64,000 nucleotides of DNA from Labyrinthula sp. Ha (GCA_015227615.1 JAALGZ010000002.1:1612001-1676000); one strand, 5' to 3'. Positions 26,002 through 39,559 are shown, counted from the first letter of the stretch. Numbers and translations: made by a program. Notes: generated from the letters alone by a model not told the origin.

Positions 26002-29000
26002 TTTAGTTTGTTCAACTTCTACTGCACTCTAAGGTAAAATACCAAAATACGTTGTCATATATGTTAGAATAGGAAAATATACTAAAATGAAAACAAACAC
26101 CGAAAGTTAAGAAACATTTTTGATAGTACTTAGTGACTATTGTTAGTCCCTATGTGACCGATATCTTCTCTTTTTTACATTGGTAAATATAATTAATAGT
26201 TGGGAACATATTTATGAAGTATGGAAAAGAAATTAATACAGCTCAAAATACAGACTTTGTCGGAGTTGTATATTTAGAATAGTTTAACACAGTTGTTAAA
26301 ATAGTAAATATTAAAATAATATTGATATAAGAATATATTTTAACAATATGCTTAGAAAAAGTTAAGTAGAAATACTCCTTCTTGTCTTTAACAAGCTTAT
26401 GTTTCTAAGCGAACATTTTTTCGTTATTTTGTATGACTTCTCTGTAAAAAGTGACCATGCTAGACACAAGATAAGTGAAGGGAATAAGTTCGTTTTACTT
26501 TGCAAGGATTATCCCCGGTATTAAAACCCCTTGAAAGAGACATAAGCTCTTAGCAACCTATTTCTTCAAGAAACCAATAGGGATATCGAAGTTTTAGCGA
26601 GTGTTGAAGCACCTTGATGTTCTTTATGTAAACTTAAAAATATATGTCATTTTCTTTAACATTACTCGCTGAACAATTTAAAAAACTTTGTCGAAGAGAA
26701 GGTTCTTTAACGAGACAAAAGTTACTTCTCAAAAGAAGGAATAGAAACAATGCCGAGCTCACCCTTCAATCAGCTAAACATGTATGTACCAAACATTAGT
26801 TTTAGATCATTCAATATAAAACAAAACTTCTAAATAAAAATTAACTTTTATCTTCTTAAATAGAGCAAGGAAAATTATTCGCACATATTTCTTTAACAAT
26901 TGAAAATAAAGCCACGCTCCTAAGCTCTTTCTTTCAAAACATCTATGAACTTAATTTTACTAGTAGAACTTGCCTCCATAAAGTAACATTACAAGAGTTT
27001 TAAATCTCCAAGCTTTCAAAGATATGTTACTAATCTGTTACTTTTCTTTCCGCAATGATCATATCAAAGAAATAAATATTGCAAGTGTACACCTTCTATG
27101 CCAAGATGGGATCAGCTGGAGAATCTGTCACCAAATCTGCAGAAAAAACTTACAGGAAGAGGTGTTGTTACCCGCTGTCATCAGAAATAAAAAAAATATC
27201 GCTTAAATTAGGTTTGGAAATCTTATCTACCTGTAAACCAGACAGATCTCGAGGTGCCAAGATATGCAAGTGAGGAAAACACTAGCCACGGTGGGAAACA
27301 ACCCTCAAATACGGAGTTGCAGCTGCAGCGCCGCAAATTCAAATGGATGACCGCCTTCTGCGCTAAGGCTATCTGTGAATTAATATCATGATAAGGGGAA
27401 CTACCTTCAAGCAAGGCATACCAAATTAGGAGCAACTATAAAAAAATTAATTCATGTATGCTTAGAAGAATCCAACACAAATATAAAAAACCTGAGCTTT
27501 ATGATCTTAAAAAAAGTTATCACTCCCCATTAGTAAATTTTTTTGAGCCAAGAAAAATGACATGGAAAAAAAGTAGCTCCATTTAATATGAACAAGACTA
27601 AACCATATTCTAAACAATTCTGTGTAGATTCAACAGGTACATGTAGTACAATTTTTTATGTCAAGAAAAAACAAGACAAAAGGCATTCTACCGTGAAAAA
27701 TGGCGCATCAACGCAAGGGTTAGCTTCATCATAGATGAATCAATAAAGTATTCAGACATGAGCATGAGTGGCAACTAGAGAAGGACAGTGCTGAAAATAA
27801 CCAATTATCAAATAATTCTTCATTTTTTCTGATTTCAACAAGAAATCTGGGATTATGATTCACATCAATTGGCTCAAATTTCATTCTGATAATCGATATT
27901 AAATCCTTGTACTTAGTGATTCCAAATGATTATTAACAAGATAAATGGCTCGACAATATATGAATAAGTAAAAATATATCACCCGTGGTAGTCAAGAAAA
28001 ATAATCATTCTTCAGTGATGTTAAAAGTGTAAATATACTCCGAAGGCGTTATTGCTCTATTGCGCTCAAGAGAGATGGACGATCTAAAACTCTTTTAAAC
28101 TCCAAAGAGATGCAAGGTTTTGCAAGAAATTAAACTCTTACTAACCAAGCATACTTAGAGAAAAATAAATTAGGAACCATGGTGATTAAGTTTTCCTTTG
28201 GCTAGTATGTTCACAACTTCCCAATGTTTTACTCAATTCTATGACAAGAAGGGTACTTATAGATTCACATTGCATTGTTTACAGAATGGTCATTGGATGC
28301 TATTCGGGTTGACTGGTATTAGACTTTATTAAAGCATTAAGAGTTATAGAAAACATTATTATTTCTATATGGCTACATTAATTGTTGGAATGTGTTCCAA
28401 TGAAGTTTGTATATTCTCTTCCTTGAATAAGAGGTTAAGAGTTTCCGATATTTTTTATCCTATCCCAAATAGCATGGAAAAGGTCTCACCAATAATGAAC
28501 CTAAACAGCTTTTTGAATTATTTATTCTCATAAGCAAGAGCAAGCAATGAGAGCATATTATACGTGAGACCAAGAATAGAGAGAAACTACTATCGCATAG
28601 ATTTCGAATTACTGGCTATTTGTTACTGATTCAATGATGATCGTGGCAGAACCATTCGAATGTTTAGTGCCAGATTTGATTACACTCAGTCACTCCAAAT
28701 GTCCATTGATTGGATTTCTAAAACCCAGATAATCCCTCAAAACAGATAAGTATGGATAGCATAGCAATATTTTAGAATCATGTCGATTTTTTTACATATA
28801 GAAACTTTCCCAGTTACCTTCAAAGTTTTCACAATTTTTATGTACTTAGCCAAAAAATCGTGAACCGTTTTTACTATAAATAATTAAATAGATTAGCAGA
28901 GGTAAAATCCAATTGCTTAATTAAAAATAAATTTAACCTATAAGACGGAGAAATCCTCAGTCAATATAAAGGAGCATAGAAATCCAAGAACTTTTCAATG

Positions 29001-30241
29001 CACTGCTGATACAAGTCTTCATCTGGAAGACATAAGCTTTTTCAAAGTGGTTTATACATATTAAAAAAGCACAAATGCCAACTTCAATAATTTTTGAAGG
29101 AAAGTAACGTTTTTTCAAAACCAATTCACGAACAAAATATTGGAAAAGACAGTGATGTGTTCAGGGACGGTTCTCGAGAACACAAGATTAGCGGGAGGGG
29201 TATTTAACTAATAAAACATATCGCGGCTCTAGTACATAGCAAGATATATCTACTTAGCATAAAAGAGAATTATATAACCATAATCTCAACTCTAGGGTAT
29301 GAGTTATATCTATTTCAAAAAGAAGACCCAAGAACCTTCTAGCCTGCGCAATAAAAAAGAAAACAGGTAACAAAGGTTAGAATGAAAAATTACCATGTAC
29401 CTCATCCCCGCGCGACAGATAACAAAAAGTATTGCTAATATTTAAACTTTTTTTATCTTAATTTCTTTTGTTAAAATACACAACATAGCAATTGTGTGTC
29501 ATTATACCTGCAGAGCGACCAGAGTTGTGGCCAATTCAAGAATTAGATCTTATTCGCTTTACGAACTACCTTCTTAGCTGTGTTTAAAGGCAAAACATGA
29601 AGCACTATCGAAATAAGTCCGCATTTAATCAAGAATACCATTTGATTTGCTTCATTTCTCAGATATATACTTAACTTTACCTTTTCTGCCTTGCTTCTTA
29701 GACTTTTTAGGTAATTATAATCGCTTACACTTTTTTATTGCGATGACCTATTTTGAGCCCTCAAGCTTGGCATATCTCATATCTCATATCTCAGTTATAA
29801 CTAATAATTTTTTATTTCTGTTGTTATTTTGTTTGTTTCTATAGTTAACAGTTCCTTGCTACCCAAAATCTTAGTTACAGCACAATCCACTATAATCAGT
29901 TACGCACTTTAGTTAATCATATAAAAAATTTCACTAGCAATGTTAAGATTCACATGCATATTGTAGAAGAAACTAACACGACTAAGTATTCGGAAAATAC
30001 TTATACCTTCCTTGTTCATATGAGCATAACATGGCTTTAACTATTAATCATCTGCTTACTTATTTCGATTATTGTTTTCACTCGAATACTATATGAAAAG
30101 AATACTGCAGGTAAAACATAGATATAAAAAAAAGCAAGAACAACTCCGAGTTCATCGGAACTACTGAATATCTATAGCCAGAACTAATATCTATCTACTT
30201 TAAATCCACTTAATACCTAGTGCAACATAAATATTCGACAT
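26002..30241. other. Spacer between copies C and D, 4.2 kb
   Basis: Non-coding by inspection; the ORFs are short and overlap on both strands. A small tandem repeat (three CATATCT units) occurs at 29771-29792. The ACGTTAGTTTAACGTA element found upstream of A and D is not present upstream of C. Confidence 0.5.
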
Positions 30242-33200
30242 TTAATTAGATATCTGTACTTCAGAAGTAATTGTTTTTGTTGTTTTGGAAGGAGCGGATG
30301 ATCCTGGAATACTAGTATCAAACATACTTGCTGTTGTATCAAGATTAGTTTGGTTCATACTAGAGATTTCAATATGAGTAGAAATTCCAAAATCATCATG
30401 AAAATATTGACCCGCAACTTGAGGCATCGAGACTACGGACATTATATTCTTCTGGGTGGAAAAACCTTGTGAAGAACTTTCGTTGTCACCTGTTTTAATA
30501 AAATATGAAGTTCCTCCACCTTCTTTAGTGTGAATACCTTTTGAAGAGTTTTTACTGAATAGAAGTTCTTTTGCTGTTTTATTACTCCAACACAAATAAA
30601 AAAAAATACAAACCATACCAAAAATTAAACATAAGTTATTAAATGTCTCGAACGACTTTGAAAGCTAAAAGCTAAGAAAAAAAAGTAGCTACATTTTCAT
30701 TTCTAGCTCTTAAGCGATCCATTCTTGAAGTATAGTTGACGCCAAAATAAATATTTACAACAACTATTCCACTCAAACACAAAATAAGAACAGCAGCAGC
30801 ATTTTCTATTGGTCTAATTATTTCCTCTAACTTTTTCCTTTTCGGAGTGTTTGGCAATTTAGTTGAAGACATTTTACTAAAGTATAGTTTTAAAGGAAAA
30901 ATAATACCTTCGATATAATCTATCCAAGATAACAGCTCTTCGAAATAAAAGAATTACATAAAATAAAAGACCTGCAATTAAAGCAGCTGTTAAAGCATAC
31001 AAGTAAAAAAAAATATTTGAATATATTCTTCCACCTGAAATAAATCTAGCAAGAGTATACCATAGCATATTCAATCCAACTGTAAATTGAAATATTCGAA
31101 TATACAAAATAACTCTTTTCTTCTGGTTTTGTGCTTTCTTTCGTAAGACTGCAGATGCAGAAAATGAAGCATAAACCCAAGCTTTAGAAATCTCTATAAA
31201 TTGTATCATTGCTAAAGATTCCTTTATAGCTTCAGAATATGCAAAAACGTCACCAAAAACTTTAGGATCTATGTCTATTTTACTAAAAATTTCTTCAGCA
31301 GCATCATTAAGAAATGGAACAGAGTTTGAAGTAAGAGAAGGTTCTTCCTCAGCTCCAAGGGAGTCATCTAAATAAGAATATATATGATCAAACGGATTAT
31401 TCTCATAGAAAAGAATATCTATTTCTCTAAAAAATACATCTTGCCTTCCAATGTAAACATTATTCATCTTGTTAAGATTTTGAAAAAAATTACTCAATAA
31501 AATTCCTGTTGAAGCATAAATGAGAACAACAATAATAAACAGAATTGAAATAACCCAAGAAACTTTATGTGGAACTTTCCAGACTATTGCTAAGAATGAA
31601 TAAAAGGTGAAGATACCATTTTTCTTGAAGAACTTTTTGTAGTCATAGATTAAAAATATCACCAATAATAAAACAGAACATGCCATAATAATCAGTATAG
31701 TATCAAACACTAGAAGTAAATGAGAAGTTTGTTTGGCTTTGACATTGCTACCTTGTAATTCCTGACATATATATCCTACACAAGTGCAAATTTCATTAAC
31801 CTGACCAACATTTGCCTCAAAGATGTTGTCCTAAATTGTCATTAAGAACAATAAAATACAAAAGGATAAAAGTCATTTCTGCAATACAAGTAAACAGCTG
31901 AGTTACATCCTGCAGCTAAAACTGCCAAGGGATTCTCAAAACACTCACTGTAAGGATCATTTGGATCTACTAGTTCAGCAGTACTAGAAGTACTTGAAAT
32001 AGGTTGAGACGAAATAGAAATAGTGAAAGATCCTATAACTTGATAAAACTCTTCAGTATAATATTCAGGCTGTATATTATTAAAAATAAGAAAATACGTT
32101 TGTTGGAAATACTTCAAGAAGAAGAGGATTTCCCAAGTTTGAGGAAAAGTTCATAGAAGTTCCTGAAAGGTTGACTGGATTCATTACGATAACACCTTCT
32201 TCTAAAGAAAATTCATAATCAAATTTTGTTTGTGTTTGGTTTAATAGTTCAGCATTTGAAGGATCTTGAATTCTCAGAGTCAAACTAGGAGGAAAACGTG
32301 GAAGTCGTATTTCTATATTTTCAGCTGTCAAAGTTCTGTTTATTAATTGAGTATATTCTTCAAGGAAGTTACTTTCCAAGAATATTTCATACTCTAATTC
32401 TTCTTCAAAAGTAAATAAATAAGTTTGAGATATAGCTGCTAAAATATCACCCTCAATTTCAGTTATACTATTTAAATCTATTTCTGTAGGGGAAACAACT
32501 GAATATAATACTAAAAATATAAAACAAAAAATTATAATACAAGTAGCTTCTTCAGCAAAATTATCTTCTTCGTTTCCAACTGCATCAATTTCAAAAATAT
32601 AATTACCAGTTTGAGTTGCTTGAAAAAGAAGTCTAGCTGAAAAATCACTTTCTGATGTTCCAAAATTTGTAGCTAAAGTAGCACCCTAAAAAATATACAA
32701 TGTCAAGAATATACATCAGGAGAACGAACATAAATTGCAGTATTGAGTAAGTCTTCCTGAATTGAATTATTACTGTAAGCAAATATTTGATAAAACTCTC
32801 CTTCTTCAAGAGTTGCACTTCGTCCATTTCTTCCTCCAGGACCACCAAAACTAAGTTGAAAAGGTGTATCAGAAGGAATTGAAGCCGCTGAAACAGAAAT
32901 TACTGTAAACCTAAAACTTCCGCTTTGAGAAGAAGAGAAAGCAGAAATTTGAGCAACATAACTCAAGAGATCATTCTCATTTTCTATATTTAATACCTAT
33001 ATATTAGAATGCAAGAGAAAAGTACCAAAACAGCATCTAGTGAGTTTGGTCCAATATCATCAACAACACGAATAACTTCATTTGGTCTTTTCCAAAGAGT
33101 TAATACAGGATCTATTTGAACAAATCCATCTTCACCCAATACTGTTTCTGCAAATATGACTTTTAAACCAGGCTCAAAAAACTCAAGTTGTAGATCAACA

Positions 33201-33644
33201 GTTTTTCCTTCATCTAAGAAAAAAAATTGAGAAAAGGTGACTCCCTAAAAAATATAAGGTGACTAAATAATACTTGTATAACTTGCAGATCATTTGAAAA
33301 TATTTCTTCTTCTCGTTTAAGAAGTGCATTAAGCTATAAATAAACCATACAATAAAACATACTGTAAGAGTTCCAACAGGAACAAAAATAAGAAAACAAA
33401 TTATTAAAATATCACGAAAAGAAAGACTCTTGAAACACTTTTGTATCTCAATTTTGTCGTTTGAGTTACTATTGCTTTTATATGGACTATTTGTTGATGT
33501 TATATTTTCAAGTCTATTTCCCCGCAAAGAACTATTCTTCATCTTCCTGAATCTACGTAAGACATCTTTGTTATTTTCAGCCTCTGTCTCACGATGTACA
33601 CGTCTTTCATTTACATGTTTTGTAGTTGCAGTTGATTTTTTCAT
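30242..33644 (-). CDS. Multi-exon 8-TM membrane protein, family copy D
   Basis: Exons on the minus strand: 33644-33363, 33333-33274, 33244-33026, 32996-32715, 32685-32541, 32510-32098, 32069-31860, 31830-31617, 31589-30908, 30876-30693, 30664-30242 (1,037 aa). Introns are 27-31 nt. The 27-nt intron (31590-31616) is a multiple of three with no stop, so retaining it would add nine residues between TM2 and TM3. Exons 3-5, with introns 1, 3 and 4, match copy A almost base for base, while the N-tail and C-tail differ strongly. N-tail motif ENNKDVLRRFRKMK; cysteine cluster CTCVGYIC; C-tail motif MNQTNLDTTASMF. It shares the 16-bp upstream element with copy A. Function unknown. Confidence 0.88.
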
Positions 33645-36600
33645 TCTTCTATAGAAATTTTATTGTGCCTGAAATAGTAAATTATTAAAATCATACAATT
33701 ATAATCATATACGATAATAAAATTATACAGTTTGCTTATTCAAGTATACAAGAGGAAAATGAAGGGCTTTTCTATCAATTATACGTTAAACTAACGTTAA
33801 AGAACACTACCTTACTTATACTATACAAAAGTAATTTCTACCGTTATGATGTGAAGAAAGTAGGAAACTAGTATTAGTACTAACGATGCAAAATTAAGAC
33901 TCTTGAGGATTAAGATCGGGATTTTTTCCTTCTGCAACTATTTTTACAGCAAAAAAAAAAATCAGAATAAATACAAACTTATCATAAAGTTTAATCAAGA
34001 GTGTTAGGGCTTTTTCTTATTAGAAGAGGAACTATATTGAAAAAGCAGATGAGCGATGAGAGGTAAAGGATAATGTTTGATATGAGATAATCGAGGAAGC
34101 TTTAATTGAGGTGAAGTCAATAAGCGTAAAACTTTCAAATTTAAGAAAAATGTGTTTAACTTAGAATTTTAAATTGTTTGTCTTGAACTCTAAATTTAAA
34201 AGTACAGCATTGAAACTGCTAAACATTACAGGGCTAAACAAAATAAAAATCCATGAGTAGGCTTAGGTTCCTTATTTACGAAGAGTTAAAACTGTTATAC
34301 TCCAAATTTTTTATTTTTATTTATTTATGTAATTGAATTTTTCTTCATACAAATTTCCAAGCGAAAGTTGCTCAGAATGAGAAATTTAACCAAAGTTGAG
34401 ATTGCAATTAAAGCAGTTAGGTGCTCAGTAAAAACAGTCTGTGAGCTCATTAAACCTAATCTTCTTTTCTGAGCTTACTGTGTACTTTAATTGTTTTTCT
34501 AGCATCTTTCACAGTTCCTTTTTTGCTCAAAAAATTCTTCTTCTCTATATATGACAACTCACTAGTTCACAAGCTAATGTCATATAATGAAATACTAACA
34601 TTCCGACATCAACTAATACTACTTCAATGATAGCAGCATACTATCCTGGTTTTAAGCACATAAGATTTTATTAATGTGGAAGAACGATAGGCGCATCTTT
34701 CAAGACTAATGATAGTATGTTCTAGGAAAACCTTGGGTAGCGTTGTGTTTCTTAAATATGAAAAAAAAATCATAAATAGACATCTAGCCCTCTATTAACT
34801 TTAGGATCAGATGTGCACAGTACTGTGTCCATGGAAGATAGCTAAACTCAAAATTGGGAGTAAATGATCTTGCCTATGTGCGAGTAAGAAACCATTAACC
34901 TAACAGGCTTACAAATATATGCTTTATGGAATATGAGAACCTAGTTCTGGCCTGTAGCTTTATCAAAGCAATTAGAAACAATATGAAATTTCACAATAAT
35001 TCTTGTGAGCTTACCAAGTTCCAGGTTGTGACAAGATCAAACATCTCCCGGAGATTGTAATCCAGAAGACACTAAATAACCGCTCAAGCTAGTAAATTAC
35101 TTCACTTCACATCACTTAAAGAAGTATTTCATGGAAAAGAACATTGTCCTCAAGGTAACTGAAATTTAAGGATATCTCTGCAAGATTTCAAGAAATGACA
35201 TAAGAACCCGTGGCTTCTGAATCCTCATTCTCAAATCAAGAACTGTAATATAGTTTGACTTAATAAAAAAGATGCATGCACTCTAGAGGCTGAAAAAAGT
35301 GTCGTATTTTGTAGTTTTCTAATCTTTGGGATGATATAGAGTCATCTATGTTTGTTTTATTTTAAATCCAATGATGTTGTTTTTCGCAGATCTTAGAAGG
35401 TGCTAGCCGAAGTTCTTATACAGTGAAGGTTGATTTTTTTTTTCTTTTTTTGTATTTGTGTCATACACCCTCAGTAGAGTTAGCACCATTTTCACTTTTA
35501 ATGGTATATGGGGTTACCGTAGAGAAATATATTGATTGGGGTATATCTTGAGTTTGTTTGATAAAAAACATGTAGAGACCAAGTGGCATTACACAGGAAA
35601 TTTTTATGTATCTGTGCGTGAAATGCGATTCAAAACAAATTAAATCGCATAAAACTATCCGTTAAGGGCCTCTGAAGACAAACTGTTTGAAAACTGCAGA
35701 AACACATAAAGGAGAAATCTGTAAGAGGATCTAAGCATTTTCATGAGTTTGAAATTTTGTTTTACCAGGCACCTTCACTATGAAGTGATTTTGCTTACTC
35801 TTATTTATCTCTTTACTATCAACAAAATAGAAAGAATTCTGGAAAATATGGGAGTCTTTTACCTCAATGAAGCAGATTTAAGGGGGTGGGGGTGCTAATG
35901 TATAGAAATAACGTAGCAATTTTAGCATCATTTAAAAATGCGTTTTCAGATAGGAATGTCATTGCAAGCATTCTCATTCAAATTTTGTTTGAACTAAGAT
36001 TACAAGATAAAGAGCCTAAGGGTATTACTTCTTTGTAAAAGATATTATGGTCAGTTTTTATACAGAGTGCAAGTACATCAATAAAGATAAAACAACTCTT
36101 AAGATTGATACGAGTCACACAGCTATACAAGCTATAGATTTTCCTGGTTTGTAAATGAAACTAGTCCCTGAGTGTAGTTTACAAGCTGACTAGAACCTAG
36201 AATAGCATATCTGAGTACATGAACTCAAGCTGATATATTCAGGCTTTAGGAGAGGAGTAAAACAAGAACTCTAAGTTTTATATTGCTTAGTATTCATTAG
36301 CCCAGAACAGTATGAAATGCACAATTTCAAACTTTGAGCTCAAAATATAACCTGCATGTCATCATCACAGAGCTTTGTCGTTGACACTAGATTCTCTTCG
36401 GGTACATCATTCGTATCTTCAACTAAATCCTGAGATTGGTTTGACATGCATAAGTTCAAAATAAATCTATGAATATTAATTGGGGAAAGTGGGCTAGATT
36501 AAACCTAAAGGAAACAGAGTCTTTAGCTACAGCATGATAATGCATCTCCTCGTCTTCACAGTTGTAAAAAACAAATTCTGAATTGTGATTAGGCATCAGG

Positions 36601-38617
36601 TTTGATAAAGCTTTTAAATAGTCATTTGAAACTTGCCTTGATTCTGATTATCAAAAAGAGAATTGGGATTTTGACTCATTAAATAATTAGCAACATTTGA
36701 TAGAGCCACATTGCCAATACACTTTTAGATTTTTATAACATGTAAGACCTACATAAAAACATACTGAAAACGGGGAATAATCTGGTAATAGAATATAACT
36801 CTGCAACATGACCATTTTGTATAGGTTTTCATATGATATAAAATTGACAAAGTATTTTTGACCATGTTGCCCAGTGTTGTATTGATAATCTCTTGATTAT
36901 CGATGATCAACCAAAAGAGCTGGTGACTTATCAAAATCAATGAATAAGAAAAATATGCGCAAGAAATAGCCTGATCGATTGTCAATAAATATAACACGTT
37001 CCCTCTTTGTGTTTAAAAAGGCTCCTGACTTTCTGAATTCAAGTTCGACTGGCTCTTCAGCCACTTTAAAAGGCCTTTTTCATGATTAGAGTGGTAGTTT
37101 CTACGCTTGATGCTCTGCATGTCGTTTACAAATAAAATTAAAATCGCACCAACAAATTTAATCTGAGCTGTCCGAAAAGTCTTTTATACCAGTGTTGCCT
37201 AAGCAAAAATTTTGTATCAATTTGCTACTCTGATAATATTCGGGGTACTGTTTAGCTCTTCTTAGCAAAGCATATGATGCAATTGGTTTTGTCGACACTT
37301 GGGGCCATACTTCGAACTTGTTTATTTGAATTCACAATAATACCAATTGCAAAGAGTTTACTTCCTATCGCTATTTTCGACAGAGATCATGCACACGTAT
37401 TTAAGAATTGGCTTATTGTCACATGGCCATTGAGATAGATTCGCTTGAAAACAGCCATGTCTACAAGAAGATGCTGCATATTTTATCAACGATTAAGTTT
37501 GAAATCAATTACATCATTGTAGTAGGGATATATTATAATTCATTGATAAATGATCAAGCGACGTTTTTTTTTATTGACTCTGATAGTTTCTCAAACACGT
37601 GTACTGATTATTGAAAACCAATCAGAAGCCATTCACACAAATTAAAATTCCAAACTTATTCTTGATAAACAAAATGAAAACAAGAATCATTTAAAAAATT
37701 GCTGCTTTGGCCGCTTGAATGCTTAGATAGTAACACATGAATGAAAGGCTACTTAGAGGTAGCAAAAACAGTTATCATACTTATTCCAAATGGCCAAGAT
37801 TTGACCGAACTACTTAGTCTCTACAATCCACACTTGAACTGCATTAGGAAACCCGGAAACCTCAACACACTTCCTGGAGAGGCCTCAGGGCTCGGTATTA
37901 TTCCTCATGAAGTCCCTAGCTAGTAGTGACAGTAGCACAAGAAAAGATGAAATAACGTATGTGTAATAGTTACTATATTTTTGGAAATCACCATATAGTG
38001 TTGATTCTATCTTCCAATGTCTTCATCAAGCATGAAGCCTTCCAGAACGTCAATTGCTTTCGTTCACATAGTCTTGCTTAGAATTATACTAAATTCGTCA
38101 CCTCATGACAGGAACTTTATTATTAATTTCTTGATATATCTTACTACTTTTAGTATTTTTCCTTCCTAATTTATCCACCCTGCAGCGCAATCTGTCATTG
38201 ACATTTCACAGAGTGATATCAACTCAAGACATTTCCTCGGTAAGTTATCCTATCATACTTATAAGACAAGTGTTATATTGCTTCTGAGCATAGATGTTAT
38301 TTTGTACTATAAACATACGCTTAACAGTATAAATAGCAATAGAGGCTAAAACCATCCTTTCTATATCAGACAGACTGCAAATCAAGATATTACTTTACAT
38401 TAGCTAGACATAAAATATTGCTTTGCCACACTGGATTCCCAATGAGGAAACTGGGAAGTGGAAACCGAAGATACTCAGGAACCAAAATTTAAAGGGCTTA
38501 CCCCGTAACAAGAATATATAAAATATTCAAGTATACATTGTAAAAATCTATATAAAACATTCTACTTCATTATTGTAATCCTATACTGTGGATACAAATC
38601 TGAGTAGTTACATTTGA
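33645..38617. other. Non-coding region upstream of copy D, 5 kb
   Basis: Holds the upstream region of copy D, with the 16-bp element at 33782-33797 and a run of A at about 33951-33962. Beyond that I see no gene, RNA or mobile element. A 60-codon ORF at 37741-37923 lies in slightly GC-richer DNA but has no recognisable similarity. Confidence 0.5.
33782..33797 (-). promoter_or_regulatory. Upstream palindromic element of copy D
   Basis: Read on the gene strand this is ACGTTAGTTTAACGTA, identical over 16 bp to 542-557 upstream of copy A. It lies about 140 nt upstream of the copy D ATG. An adjacent ACGTTAA extends it to two overlapping TAACGTTA-type half palindromes. A regulatory role is inferred. 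Confidence 0.5.
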
Positions 38618-39559
38618 GGCGCAGAGTTTAATAGAAACACAGGACTAGAACTAAGGAGCAGAATGCAAACTCTTATTCGCGTATATATCCAACTTGATAT
38701 TCCATCTTATCTTAATTCTTAGAGTGTTTTAGCTCAGAATGATGATAAGACTTTTCAAGAATGGAAAGAAAAGGTGTACAACTACAACAAAGCTTTTTCC
38801 ATGTCCTCCAATCAGGGATCACTTCCCTCTATTTTCTCACGATTCGACAAAGGAAAAGGAATGATTTCAAACTTATACTCTATTTTAGAAAAAGTAAAGA
38901 AAGATATAAAAAGTGAAAGCGGAAAAACTCTTTTGAAAGTCTACCTCAACATCTATTAATATGAACTTAATTTGAACCAGTTGAAGAATCTACTGGTGGT
39001 TATGTGGAAGAATATATTGAAAGTGCGTTTTATATTACATGCCGAAAAGAAAGTTAGCTCGAATATTGTTTCTATTCCTCAAAAAAGAATTATGTTTAAG
39101 ATATGTGAGCTTTGTAAACAAGAAGATTTTTTTGATCCAAACTTCACTGTAATTTGTAACGAAAGCAGTATGGACACGATTCCAGATTTCTTGTCAACTA
39201 ATTTGGAAGTGCATTTACTAAACTCAAAAATATCTACGTCTATGAAAACAAATTCTTGGTATGAGATGGATATAAGAGTGAAAAATTCACCACTCTTTGT
39301 TGATCTTATGCTTAAATACATCAAACTAGATCTTATAAACCATATTTACTTGCTTCTTGTAACGTGCGACTTAGAAAATGAAGCAAGAATGTATACTTTG
39401 TATAAAATATTGCCTTATGTACAATGGTCTAGAGTGAACCCTGGGAATTGGTATCCTGTAGACAAATTTGTGAAATATCAAAGATATTTAGAGTCTGCTT
39501 CATATCTCTCAAAGTACATCCACCCTGATATCACTGAACTAACCGTAATACAATTATAG
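38618..39559 (+). pseudogene. Single-frame coding remnant with two stops, or a gene with two 42-nt introns
   Basis: One reading frame is open from 38618 to 39559 except for TAG at 38720 and TAA at 38957. The last uninterrupted stretch is 195 codons, longer than expected by chance here. Two readings are possible. (1) A gene starting at 38663 with introns 38681-38722 (GTATAT...TTCTTAG) and 38939-38980 (GTCTAC...ACCAG); both are 42 nt, remove the stops and keep frame, giving 270 aa. (2) A pseudogene with nonsense mutations. Both introns would be longer than any other here, and the second lacks a GTA donor. A short stretch in another frame at 38971-39036 (PVEESTGGYVEEYIES) looks more protein-like than the main frame and hints at frameshifts. 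The C-terminal part is soluble, mixed alpha-helical and has a CELC pair. No family recognised. Confidence 0.5.

Noticed and set aside
29170-29181. Perfect palindrome GTTCTCGAGAAC
   Set aside because: Twelve-base palindromes are expected many times by chance in a window of this size.
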